A DNA stretch of 64,000 nt from Nodularia sp. LEGE 06071 (GTDB lineage Bacteria > Cyanobacteriota > Cyanobacteriia > Cyanobacteriales > Nostocaceae), in contig NZ_JADEWH010000011.1 in NCBI RefSeq assembly GCF_015207755.1, positions 117,411 through 181,410 on the forward strand, written 5' to 3'. Under the pieces are notes generated by a model. It was not told the origin of the DNA and made no database searches. It saw only the letters and a list, made by a program, of their open reading frames with translations. The position numbers were made by a program, and so were the translations under genes. Positions 55,847 to 64,000 of the stretch are shown here, in pieces (position 1 is the first letter of the stretch; the number at the start of each line of letters is the position of its first letter).

Positions 55847-57274
55847 TTAGCTGGCTTTAGGTTCTCCCTGAGATAAATTAAAATTTTGATTGTGGTCTTG
55901 AGCTATGGGTGTCCAGTAGCTAGCAATTAAAGCCACCATTAACCACCAAAGGCTATTGACTTCAGGACGAAACCAAATAGTATCTACAGTACCGTGAGCC
56001 AGCATCCCCGCTACAGTAGCAAATGCGCCAATTAACCAAAATCCCTCTACACTTCTAGATTGCCGCAATCGTCGCACTTGCACAAATGCGTTATTGAAGG
56101 TCACAACTATCAGCCAAAGAAAACAGGCTAAACCCAAAAGACCAGTTTCTACAGCCACCTCTAAAAAAATCGAATAAGCACTTAAAGCTGTAAAACGAGG
56201 ACGTTGGTAGAGGGGGTAAATTTTATTAAAAGAATTGTGACCAGGGCCAACCCCAGTAATTGGGAAATCGCGAATCATCTCGAAAACAGCATCCCAAACA
56301 TTTCTGCGAAAATTATTACTGCTATCTCCACGATCTGCAAAAATACTCAACACTCTCATGCGGACTGGCTCGACAAATATGACTGCTAGCAACAGTAAGC
56401 CAATCATACCTCCCAAAATCATCGGCAGTGACCAAGTACGCCAAAAAGGAGGCATTTGCACAGTCCACCAGTAAACTAGCAAAGCGATCGCAGTCAATAA
56501 ACCCACGACTAGACCAATCCAGCCGCCACGACTAAAAGTCAGCACCAAACAAGCACCATTAGCAATAAACATAGTTAAGGCTAAAGCCTTCTTCATCCAA
56601 CTTTGCCACGCAAAAATGGCCACCAAGCTGAAAACTACTGCTGGAATCAGATATCCAGCCAATAAATTCGGATTACCCAAATAACTATAAACCCTCGTGG
56701 TTTTAGCCAGAGGAGATTGTGGATCTACCCAAGTCGCCAGGGCTGTAGCGCCAAAAAACCATTGCCGCAACCCGTAGATAGTCACAATTAAAGATACGTG
56801 CAAATACAGAGTAATGATCCAAGAACGCAAGCGAGGCGATCGCAATACCCTAGCACAGAGGGCAAACAGCAACAGATAAAGTGTCAATACTACCAAATCT
56901 TTCAACGCTGCCTGTTTAACTGGTGACAATGCAGCAGAAACTACGGCAATTGCCCAGTACAGCAACACCAGCAAGTGAATGGGCGTAAATAACAACCTAT
57001 GTGTCGGTGCGGATTCATCGGATAAAGTCAACAGCAGCCAAAATCCTACACAAGCTACTAACAATACTCCTACTAAGCCACTCGATACAAAAGGGGCAAG
57101 AGCATACACCAGGCTGAGTAAAGCAACTGCGATTCCGTCTCCCCACTGCATCAAGATGCTACTTTGCCGCCAAGAGTGCAATATCCCCACCAAAAAACGG
57201 TGTAAATAGCTCGTAGCCAGATATTCTTTCAGCGGTAAATAAGATAAAGTAAATCTTTGCCAGACTAAATTCAT
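55847..57274 (-). CDS. ictB: IctB-family membrane protein (O-antigen ligase-like)
   Basis: A 475-aa membrane protein with about 11-12 hydrophobic helices. The N-terminus and the conserved loop GPGHNSFNKIYPLYQRPRFTALSAYSIFLE match the cyanobacterial IctB group and the O-antigen ligase/polymerase superfamily (Wzy_C domain). IctB was originally linked to inorganic carbon accumulation, but the real activity is disputed. The gene lies between the WGxxGxxG protein gene and the GAF kinase gene. Confidence 0.82.
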   Translation of the reverse strand: MNLVWQRFTLSYLPLKEYLATSYLHRFLVGILHSWRQSSILMQWGDGIAVALLSLVYALAPFVSSGLVGVLLVACVGFWLLLTLSDESAPTHRLLFTPIHLLVLLYWAIAVVSAALSPVKQAALKDLVVLTLYLLLFALCARVLRSPRLRSWIITLYLHVSLIVTIYGLRQWFFGATALATWVDPQSPLAKTTRVYSYLGNPNLLAGYLIPAVVFSLVAIFAWQSWMKKALALTMFIANGACLVLTFSRGGWIGLVVGLLTAIALLVYWWTVQMPPFWRTWSLPMILGGMIGLLLLAVIFVEPVRMRVLSIFADRGDSSNNFRRNVWDAVFEMIRDFPITGVGPGHNSFNKIYPLYQRPRFTALSAYSIFLEVAVETGLLGLACFLWLIVVTFNNAFVQVRRLRQSRSVEGFWLIGAFATVAGMLAHGTVDTIWFRPEVNSLWWLMVALIASYWTPIAQDHNQNFNLSQGEPKAS

Positions 57275-57477
57275 AAATACACTTTCTCATCAATTAGCAC
57301 GCCTGCGCGGAACTTGGACTTAATCATAATCCGGAGTCACAACAAAAGTAATAATTGCCATTGTATTCAGAATTATTTCTAGTTGATGCTAATTGAGTTT
57401 CCACCCCTCTATTTACTTAGCCTTCTGGAATACTCCTGTGCTGGAAGCTATGCAAAGGCTGCTTGGCGGTGATTTTT

Positions 57478-59028
57478 CTAATCACTGATTATTTCAGAAG
57501 AAGTCGCAATCTGTAATGGCAAAGACAGTATATAGCGGTGTCCTAATTCCGGTGAACCTTGAACTGCAATTCGTCCCCCATGAAATTCTGCTAGCTGACG
57601 GCTAAGTAACAGACCCAAGCGTTCACGCGTCAAGTTCCCATCACCTTCAGCTAAATCCCCAGCAGAATTCATGGTAAATGTATCTGAATAAGAATCAGTT
57701 AAATTCAGTAATTTCTCCACCACTACTGGCATCTCTGAGTCCTCCTGACTTTCTGGATCAGGGCTGTAGGTTCCAGCTTCGCCTGTTAATTCCAGCTTGG
57801 ACAAAGAATTCAGGTGAAAATAAGAGTCAACCTCAGTTATCCCATCTCCTAGCCAGGGATGGGAGACCCAAACAGTCACATTCAGCGTATTTTTTTGATA
57901 AGAAACATGAATACGGATAACGCCACCTGTCGCAGAAAGTCGAATCACACTGGAAATTAAGTGATACAGGATATGCCGCACCTTCTCTTTATCCAACACC
58001 CAAATGCGGCTATATCCTGGTTCTATGGACAGGCGAATATTTTGGTCACGGCGATTAGCTGCTTCTTTGAGAATATTGATAGATTGCTGACAGAGCATTT
58101 CAATATCTACAGGAGCTAGATTCAGCACAGAGTTGTTTTCATCCAACGCTCCCAGTTCGCTAATTTCGTTCACTAAAGACAGTAAGTACCGACCACTGTC
58201 TTGAATGATTTCCACATATTCTCTCTGTTTGATTGTCAAAGGCCCATATATCTCACGTCCTAAAACGCTAGCCATGCCTAGTACAGATGTTAAGGGTGTA
58301 CGTAACTCTTGCGTGATCTGTCCCAAAAGTTTCAGTTTTAGTTGCTTACTATAACCAGATTCTGTTTCTAAATTAGGTGGATTGACTCTCCTGCCTCTTG
58401 TGCGTTGATCATTGAGTGATCTCGTAGTAGTGTACGGTGAATTAGTTTTTTCGGACTTTCTGGACAACAGCAGGAGGTTGCGCTCAAATTCACTCATACA
58501 CCAACGAGCTATTATTTGTAAAAATTCAATATCGCGAGTTGTAAATTTACGTGGCACTAAATCCATAACTGCCAAAGCACCTAAACAATTTCCTGAAGCA
58601 TCAACCAGGGGCGCTCCTAAGTAGGCACGAATGCCATAATCCTGTACTAACTTACCAGTTCTCAGTGATGATTTGGTGAGTTTATGGGTATCGTTAATCA
58701 CAGAAACTTGAAAGCTTTCTACTACTTGGCTGCAAAAGGATTCCTCACGTAACAACTGGCGGTTTTGTGCCAGATGATTCATTAGCCCTAGCCTAGATAA
58801 ACCCACGGCCGACTTGAACCAATGACGTTCTTGGTCTACAAATCCCAATATGGAAATTGGCGCTTCTAAAAAGTGGGCAGCAGTTTGAGTGGCTTCTTCA
58901 AAAACCGGAATCGTGTCTGGTTGCCGCAAACCTAATTCAGACAATGCTTCTAGGCGTTGTGCTTCTGTTGCTTCTTGAGAACCCCAACCATCCTTGAAGC
59001 TAAACAATTTGTTTTCAGGCTCTACCAT
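57478..59028 (-). CDS. GAF-domain histidine kinase-like protein lacking the phospho-acceptor histidine
   Basis: A 516-aa protein from ATG 59028. A GAF domain spans about 20-185 (FEEATQTAAHFLEAPISILGFVDQERHWFKS, then LGALAVMDL). A HisKA-like helix pair follows, but the H-box reads GQITQELRTPLTSVLG, with Q240 where active kinases have His. The HATPase part shows a weak N-box (ILYHLISSVIRLS) in place of the usual N-x-x-x-N, and a G2-like LGLLLSRQLAEFHGGRIAV. It is therefore probably a pseudo-kinase or sensor without autokinase activity. No response regulator is adjacent. The GAF ligand is not evident. Confidence 0.8.
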   Translation of the reverse strand: MVEPENKLFSFKDGWGSQEATEAQRLEALSELGLRQPDTIPVFEEATQTAAHFLEAPISILGFVDQERHWFKSAVGLSRLGLMNHLAQNRQLLREESFCSQVVESFQVSVINDTHKLTKSSLRTGKLVQDYGIRAYLGAPLVDASGNCLGALAVMDLVPRKFTTRDIEFLQIIARWCMSEFERNLLLLSRKSEKTNSPYTTTRSLNDQRTRGRRVNPPNLETESGYSKQLKLKLLGQITQELRTPLTSVLGMASVLGREIYGPLTIKQREYVEIIQDSGRYLLSLVNEISELGALDENNSVLNLAPVDIEMLCQQSINILKEAANRRDQNIRLSIEPGYSRIWVLDKEKVRHILYHLISSVIRLSATGGVIRIHVSYQKNTLNVTVWVSHPWLGDGITEVDSYFHLNSLSKLELTGEAGTYSPDPESQEDSEMPVVVEKLLNLTDSYSDTFTMNSAGDLAEGDGNLTRERLGLLLSRQLAEFHGGRIAVQGSPELGHRYILSLPLQIATSSEIISD

Positions 59029-59034
59029 TGCCAC

Positions 59035-59768
59035 TGCTACCTTGATATTTTCTCGATCTTGTAATCTATATAACCCCTGAGTCTGGGTTATGATTTTCTA
59101 CTTTTAAGCATTCCCCAATTTTGCTGCTAATCAACAAAATAGGCACAAAATTTTGATAATACATTCGTGAACAGGTGATTTAATCTGCCTTATTGGAGGT
59201 TTTCATGGCAAATAGCGTTAGTTTTATATTCGATCAGGGTAATATAATGCTAAATATCAAATAAAACGCAAAAATTCATCTAATTTTTGATCTGAAAACC
59301 CCATAAACTGGCTGTACGTTTGAGCGTTGAGGTGGGGGAGTATTTATGGTGTTTTTCTACTTAAAGATCAATATTTGTTGCCAAAATAGGTAGTTATGGC
59401 GATCTGATTGCGGTTGTATACATCATCTTGTTTCAGCAACCGCACAGGATACAAAGAGTGTTCACAAAAAAAAGCAGCACGAGGATGTTTATCAATTAAT
59501 CTTGAATGGCTAGATATTAAATGCCTCTGAAAATTATTGTTAAGTTAGGTGAAATATATAAATCTTGACAACGATGTCAAAATTTTAGGCGTTTAATTAA
59601 GTTTTATTACTGAAAATTCTCCAAAACAGCAGGTTTTTTTATACAAAATTTGTCTGTGCAGATAAACCATAAATTAATTTATTCAGACTTTACGATTACT
59701 TCATCAGTAAAGGCTTGTATTAATAGGCAAAAATTTGATATTTATTTTTGAGGATAGCTAGGATAAAT
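59035..59768. other. AT-rich divergent intergenic region, no gene seen
   Basis: About 730 bases between divergent genes with no coding frame, no CRISPR-like repeats and no clear hairpin. AGGA at 59751-59754 and 59760-59763 precedes the aminotransferase start. Confidence 0.4.
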
Positions 59769-60926
59769 ATGAATTGTAAAATTCCTTTTGTAGACCTGAA
59801 TTTACAACACCAGCCGATTCAACATCAATTACAACAAGCAATACAGGCTGTATTGACACAAGGAGATTTCATTTTAGGGAAAGCACTGTCAGATTTTGAA
59901 GCTGCTTTTGCCGCCGCATCTGGCACAGAATATGGTATAGGTGTGGCATCAGGAACAGATGCGATCGCTCTTGGATTACAAGCGTGTAATATTGGTGCTG
60001 GTGATCAAGTGATTTTACCAGCTAACACCTTTGTAGCCACATTGATTGGAGTTTTACGGGCTGGAGCCAAGCCTGTTCTGGTAGACTGTGATCCGCAAAC
60101 AGCTTTAATTGACCTAGAAGCAGCCGCCAAAGCAATTACACCACAGACAAAAGCGATTATTCCCGTACATCTCTATGGACAAATGGTATCACCCCAACAG
60201 CTATTAGAGATAGCGGATACTTATAAACTGCTGATTTTTGAAGATGCAGCCCAGGCACATTTAGCCCAAAGAGACGGATATCGCGCTGGTTCGGTGGGGA
60301 TAGCTGCGGCTTTTAGTTTCTATCCCAGCAAAAATTTAGGAGCATTTGGGGATGGCGGGATGCTGCTAACGCGAGATTCAGATGTAGCGCAGAAAATGAA
60401 GCGCTTGCGAAATTATGGCGCATCCCAAAAGTATTTTCATGTAGAATCAGGAACTAACAGTCGTTTGGATACATTGCAAGCAGCAGTGTTATTAGAAAAA
60501 CTACCACATTTGCCGCAATGGAATGGCGATCGCCTAAAAATCGCCCAGCAATATGATCTGGAACTAGCACCCCTAGCAGATGCTGGCATTATTCCTCTGC
60601 AAAACCACAGTAGCACCGGACACGTTTATCACCTTTATGTGATCAAAATTGATGATTCTTGTCCCCTAGAACGCCAGCAAATCCAAGACAAACTCACAGC
60701 ACTGGGAATTCAAACCGGCATTCACTACCCAATTCCTTGCCATCTACAACCAGCCTTCACCGACTTAGGCTATAAAAAAGGAGACTTTCCCCAAGCAGAA
60801 AAGCTCACAAATCAAATATTATCCTTACCCATGTACCCAGGTTTGAACAATAACCAAATCAAAGCAGTCGTAGCAGGTATTACATCTGCTCTTAGTGATC
60901 AAGCCCAAAAGTTAATATGTATTTAA
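59769..60926 (+). CDS. DegT/DnrJ/EryC1/StrS-family sugar aminotransferase
   Basis: A 385-aa PLP enzyme from ATG 59769; an upstream alternative at 59748 has no conserved sequence. It has IPFVDLNLQHQPI, GVASGTDAIALGLQACN, LPANTFVAT, VHLYGQ, FEDAAQAHLA and the PLP lysine in FSFYPSKNLGAFGDGGML (K188). The C-terminal domain has FHVESGTNSRLDTLQAAVL and GIQTGIHYPIPCHLQP. These enzymes aminate nucleotide-linked sugars for surface polysaccharide. It leads a group with the exosortase and the export gene, consistent with an envelope-polysaccharide role. Confidence 0.9.
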   Translation: MNCKIPFVDLNLQHQPIQHQLQQAIQAVLTQGDFILGKALSDFEAAFAAASGTEYGIGVASGTDAIALGLQACNIGAGDQVILPANTFVATLIGVLRAGAKPVLVDCDPQTALIDLEAAAKAITPQTKAIIPVHLYGQMVSPQQLLEIADTYKLLIFEDAAQAHLAQRDGYRAGSVGIAAAFSFYPSKNLGAFGDGGMLLTRDSDVAQKMKRLRNYGASQKYFHVESGTNSRLDTLQAAVLLEKLPHLPQWNGDRLKIAQQYDLELAPLADAGIIPLQNHSSTGHVYHLYVIKIDDSCPLERQQIQDKLTALGIQTGIHYPIPCHLQPAFTDLGYKKGDFPQAEKLTNQILSLPMYPGLNNNQIKAVVAGITSALSDQAQKLICI

Positions 60927-61035
60927 TTTACCAGCTTTAATTCCGTAGTTCAGTCATCCATAGCCAAACAACTGATTTCAGTTCGTGGGATAAATTTGTG
61001 GATTGTGAGTTGTTAATTTTAAATTGTTTGAAATC

Positions 61036-61935
61036 ATGGCACTTCAGCAACAGCTAAAACAAAGAAACACGGGACAATTGCTCAACATAGCAATTTTCGG
61101 CTTTTTGCTCCTACTCTATGCCCCACTCTTGCTACACTGGGTGGATGGTTGGCTAAACAAAAGCATTAGTATCGAACACGAATACTTTAGCCACGGTATT
61201 ATTGGTCTGCCATTTGCTGCTTACCTAATTTGGTTAAACCGCAAAAAGTGGCATCGACTGCAAGATACAGCCCATCCTTTAGGTGCAGTTTTGCTCTCCA
61301 TCGGGGGAGTATTTTATCTGAGTGGTATTCCAGAGTGGGTGAATCTTTCCCTACCGACAATACTGACAGGATTGTGCTTCTGGTTCAAAGGCTTACCAGG
61401 CTTTCGACTGCAAGCATTTGCTTTGCTGCTGATATTTTTAGCCACCCCAACCGCCTTACCCTACCTCGTCGTTCCCTACACCTTACCTCTCCAAAGCTTC
61501 ATTGCCGGGACAGCAGGCTTCATCCTCAATCAAATGGGAATGGAAGTAGTAGTTGATCAAATCAACATATACGTCAATGGCAGAATTGTCGAAGTTGCCC
61601 CCTATTGTGCCGGGCTAAAAATGTTGTTTACGACTTTCTACGTCAGTTTGATGCTGCTTTATTGGACTGGTGCATTATCTTCACGCCGCACTACCACTTG
61701 GTTTTTATCTTCTGCCCTAGTCATCAGCATTATTGCCAACATTATTCGTAACACTGTACTCAGCTTCTTTCACGGCACAGGTCGCGAGGCAGCTTTTAAA
61801 TGGCTACATGACAGTTGGGGTGGAGACCTTTACTCAGCTGGTATGCTGCTGCTATTAGTACCATTGCTCAATTGGATGAATAACTATTTCTCCACAGATT
61901 CAGAACTTCCGGAAGAAACGGAAAATGCCAGATAA
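61036..61935 (+). CDS. Cyanoexosortase (archaeo/exosortase superfamily)
   Basis: A 299-aa membrane protein from ATG 61036 (a TTG at 61024 is less likely), with about eight hydrophobic helices. The catalytic triad is placed as in exosortases: cysteine in APYCAGLKML (C191), then arginine in IIRNTVLS (R238) and histidine in SFFHGTG (H246). Such enzymes process PEP-CTERM-like proteins at the membrane, linked with extracellular polysaccharide. The layout with the next gene suits cyanoexosortase B, although the subtype is inferred. Confidence 0.85.
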   Translation: MALQQQLKQRNTGQLLNIAIFGFLLLLYAPLLLHWVDGWLNKSISIEHEYFSHGIIGLPFAAYLIWLNRKKWHRLQDTAHPLGAVLLSIGGVFYLSGIPEWVNLSLPTILTGLCFWFKGLPGFRLQAFALLLIFLATPTALPYLVVPYTLPLQSFIAGTAGFILNQMGMEVVVDQINIYVNGRIVEVAPYCAGLKMLFTTFYVSLMLLYWTGALSSRRTTTWFLSSALVISIIANIIRNTVLSFFHGTGREAAFKWLHDSWGGDLYSAGMLLLLVPLLNWMNNYFSTDSELPEETENAR

Positions 61936-61966
61936 GGAAATAAACAAAGGGGAAAGACTGGTCAAT

Positions 61967-62100
61967 CAATTTTGGATTTACGTTAGCGAAGCGCACGCAG
62001 CGCAGCGAGTATTTTGGATTAATTCCGCCCTGAAGGGGCGGGACTTGTACCGAAAATTCCCAATCCAAAATCTAAAATCCAAAATCTAAAATTTTTCGGT
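61967..62100. repeat. AATCTAA/TTTTGGATT repeat element, copy 2
   Basis: It starts with TTTTGGATTTACG, contains a degenerate repeat fragment and a small hairpin CCGCCC / GGGGCGGG near 62027-62043. It ends with AATCCAAAATCTAAAATCC and further AATCTAA units. The ends are roughly complementary, as in the element at 52845-53024. Confidence 0.5.
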
Positions 62101-62204
62101 CAAAATGTCCCTTCTACTACCCCTACTTCACCCAGAAATTTGATCATGAAATTTTTGGATCACTTTTAAAGTAAGATTTGGCGTAACTATGGCAATTTTT
62201 ACTG

Positions 62205-62927
62205 ATGAATCCCTTATCTAAGTTTTTCAAAGAAAAGCCAGCAACTCATGTAGCAGTGCTGTTGTTGTTATTACTGCTGTTAGTCATCGGAGGACTTCCC
62301 GGATATCTGACAGGACGATGGCAATGGAAACAACCACCACCTGTTCCCAACCTGACAGCATTGAGGGAGATACGTAAAACCGGGATCACCCTTCCTGATT
62401 GGCAAACTGTCGAACAAGCTGAACAATTCGTAGGTACAAGTAGATGGTCATTGCAGATTCTCAAACAAGAAAGCACTCAAAAGCAGGCCATATTACTTTT
62501 GCATCCGCAAAACGGTCCAATGGATCAACCAGAGGTAGAATGGACTGATATTAATAGCTGGGGAAAAACTCGCTGGAAACGATGGGATATCGCTCAATAT
62601 CGCTCTGCGGAATTTACTGTCAACCGACCCCCAAAATCAGGATCAAATACTCAAACGAAGGTAGAAGCAAGATTTTTTCGCGTCTCTACCCCACAGGACA
62701 CTTTCGCTGTTTTGCAATGGTATGCTACCCCCAATGGTGGACATCCCTCACCTGTGCGCTGGTTTCTGGCTGATCAACTGGCACAATGGCATAAAGATCG
62801 CGTTCCTTGGGTTAGTGTAAGCATAATGATTCCGATGGAACCTTTTGGCCAAGTGGAAACTACTTGGGCTTTAGCTGAGTCTATTGGTAAAACAGTACAA
62901 GCGACATTGATGGCAAGTCCTTTCTAA
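62205..62927 (+). CDS. Cyanoexosortase system-associated protein
   Basis: A 240-aa protein. An N-terminal membrane helix ([19 protein letters not shown]) is followed by a soluble periplasmic part with LPDWQTVEQAEQFVGTSRWSLQIL, ILLLHPQNGPMDQPEVEW and WFLADQLAQWHKDRVPWVSVSI. The arrangement, and the resemblance to EpsI-type proteins, match the proteins that always accompany the cyanoexosortase. The exact role is unknown. It lies about 270 bases downstream of the enzyme, across a repeat element. Confidence 0.75.
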   Translation: MNPLSKFFKEKPATHVAVLLLLLLLLVIGGLPGYLTGRWQWKQPPPVPNLTALREIRKTGITLPDWQTVEQAEQFVGTSRWSLQILKQESTQKQAILLLHPQNGPMDQPEVEWTDINSWGKTRWKRWDIAQYRSAEFTVNRPPKSGSNTQTKVEARFFRVSTPQDTFAVLQWYATPNGGHPSPVRWFLADQLAQWHKDRVPWVSVSIMIPMEPFGQVETTWALAESIGKTVQATLMASPF

Positions 62928-63080
62928 AAAAATCACGAGTGCGTTGGTTTGTGCAGAAATAATAAAGTACAAAATTATCAACGAAACTATACTGTTAAAG
63001 ATTTAAGATATCTTCAGAGTAAAATCATCAATCGGTGGGACTTACTTTGACCTCAGTTTTACCATAATTCCATTTTTGAT

Positions 63081-63893
63081 ATGCGTGCATTATTCAGCGC
63101 CCTATATTTTGTTAGTCTTGAAGTCGGCATTTTGTTGACAGCGGCTGTCCAACCTGTTGTTGCCCAAACTTTATCAAATCCAGGGCAATCCACAGGGCAA
63201 TTACCCATCCTCCCATCTGGTGCTGTTGATGTCCCACAACTCTTACAACCACCATCGCCTCCACCCAGTGCTGAGGGTTTTAATGACGAGGTTTCTTCCG
63301 AACTCAATCGCTATCTTTTGGGTCCAGGAGATGTCATTAGTGTGGTATTTCAGCGCCCGCCTGGCCCCTATAGGTTAGGGCTGGGAGATACGATTAGCGT
63401 TGCGGTACAACGTTTTCCTGATTTGAGTTTTCAATCCTCAATCAATCCAGAAGGCAGCATTATTGTGCCACTACTCGGCACGGTGTCGCTCAAAGGTTTA
63501 ACCTTGTTAGAAGCACAAGAAAAAATTCGGGGGTCGCTGAATCGGTTTGTAATTGATCCTGTCGTAGTTTTATCTTTAACAGGGCTGCGTCCAGATGCGA
63601 GTTTTCAAGCCCAAATTGATCCAGAAGGTAATATAGTTGTTCCGCAAGTGGGAACACTTTCTTTACAGGGCTTGAGTTTGGCAGAAGCACAAGAAAAAAT
63701 TCGCTTGAGTTTAAAAGATGTTTTAGTTGAACCAATCCTGGTAGTGTCACTAGCCAGACCAAGACCAGTTCAAATCACCATTAGCGGTGAAGTGTTTCGA
63801 CCAGGAATTTATCCTGTTGCTTCTTCAACACCCCGTGTTTCTGATGCTCTATTCATTGCTGGTGGTTCTACAATAGACACGTCCGGAATATGA
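63081..63893 (+). pseudogene. Polysaccharide export protein (Wza/SLBB type), 3' end broken by an insertion
   Basis: The readable part is 270 aa. A signal peptide (SALYFVSLEVGILLTAAVQPVVAQ) is followed by the poly-export domain, duplicated in tandem: PEGSIIVPLLGTVSLKGL and PEGNIVVPQVGTLSLQGL each followed by AEAQEKIR-like helices. The SLBB start (QITISGEVFRPGIYPV) follows, and the protein then reads VSDALFIAGGST and stops within a few codons. Relatives continue for ~200 more residues. Directly after lies an IS-like sequence with a new transposase start. The gene would be an outer-membrane exporter of polysaccharide; function is probably lost or altered. Confidence 0.75.
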
Positions 63894-64000
63894 TTTGGGT
63901 ACAAAAAATGGTAGAAAGTAAAATTGACCTTCTACCAACATCTAATTAAATGATTAGTATCTTTGATTATATACAAAAGTATCCCTCGCGTGCAAAGCAA
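63868..64000 (+). mobile_element. Left end of an insertion sequence disrupting the export gene
   Basis: The boundary is about 63868-63880 (around GACACGTCCGG), just inside the export gene. A small hairpin (GGTAGAA near 63910, TTCTACC near 63929) lies in the leader, and a transposase-like frame starts at 63950. The right end and any target duplication are outside the window. Confidence 0.6.
63950..64000 (+). CDS. Transposase N-terminus, truncated by window edge
   Basis: ATG 63950 opens a frame of 17 codons to the window end (MISIFDYIQKYPSRAKQ), the kind of start found in cyanobacterial IS5-like DDE transposases. Too little is visible for a firm family. Confidence 0.5.
   Translation, partial: MISIFDYIQKYPSRAKQ

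Overview
The window looks like chromosomal DNA of a filamentous, probably heterocyst-forming cyanobacterium (Nostocales, Nostoc/Anabaena-like). The evidence is the abundance of HIP1 octamers (GCGATCGC), short tandem heptamer repeats (CCAATGA/ACTAATG type), and cyanobacterial markers: PipX-PipY-SepF-ProC, Calvin-cycle Gap2, an IctB-family membrane protein, a helical carotenoid protein, XisH/XisI, a cyanoexosortase and a TIGR03985-like WYL protein. The assignment is an inference from gene content; no rRNA is present.

Positions 1-10140 form a defence island. It opens inside a type III-A CRISPR operon (csm4 cut by the window edge, then csm5). The operon is interrupted by an AT-rich two-gene cassette, an AAA15-type ATPase followed by a DUF4435/TOPRIM-like protein, which has the layout of a PARIS (AriA-AriB) abortive-infection system. 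It resumes with cas6 and a CARF-domain gene with an unassigned C-terminal domain. On the opposite strand follow a Csx3-P-loop fusion (putative cyclic-oligoadenylate ring nuclease) and a hicA-hicB toxin-antitoxin pair with a perfect palindromic operator. A divergent WYL-domain regulator closes the island. No CRISPR array is visible.

Positions 10141-25500 are accessory: a 155-bp MITE-like element, an mscS-DUF2254 pair, a repeat-rich spacer of about 1.2 kb, and a stand-alone helical carotenoid protein. Then comes a large three-gene set: a dynamin-like GTPase (847 aa), an Hsp70/actin-fold ATPase (1134 aa) and an unrecognised 369-aa protein whose tail resembles the end of GrpE. Two secreted or outer-membrane proteins follow. 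This three-gene set and the CRISPR-embedded PARIS-like cassette are the best candidates for a little-described system.

Positions 25785-57300 are mostly conserved housekeeping: a cytochrome b-type protein, a metallophosphoesterase, der, cbiQ, the pipX-pipY-sepF-proC group, a Ski2-like helicase, a methyltransferase, an acyltransferase, proS, xisH-xisI, a shortened Uma2 gene, a GerMN protein, a frameshifted ArsR gene, efp-accB, a lumenal-type cyclophilin, thiL, gap2, nadD, murC, murB, ybaB, a low-molecular-weight phosphatase, a NarL-type response regulator, smpB, a small WGxxGxxG protein and the IctB-family protein.

Positions 57478-64000 hold a GAF-histidine kinase lacking its phospho-acceptor histidine, a DegT/DnrJ aminotransferase, a cyanoexosortase with its partner protein, and a polysaccharide-export gene broken near the right edge by an insertion sequence whose transposase runs off the window.
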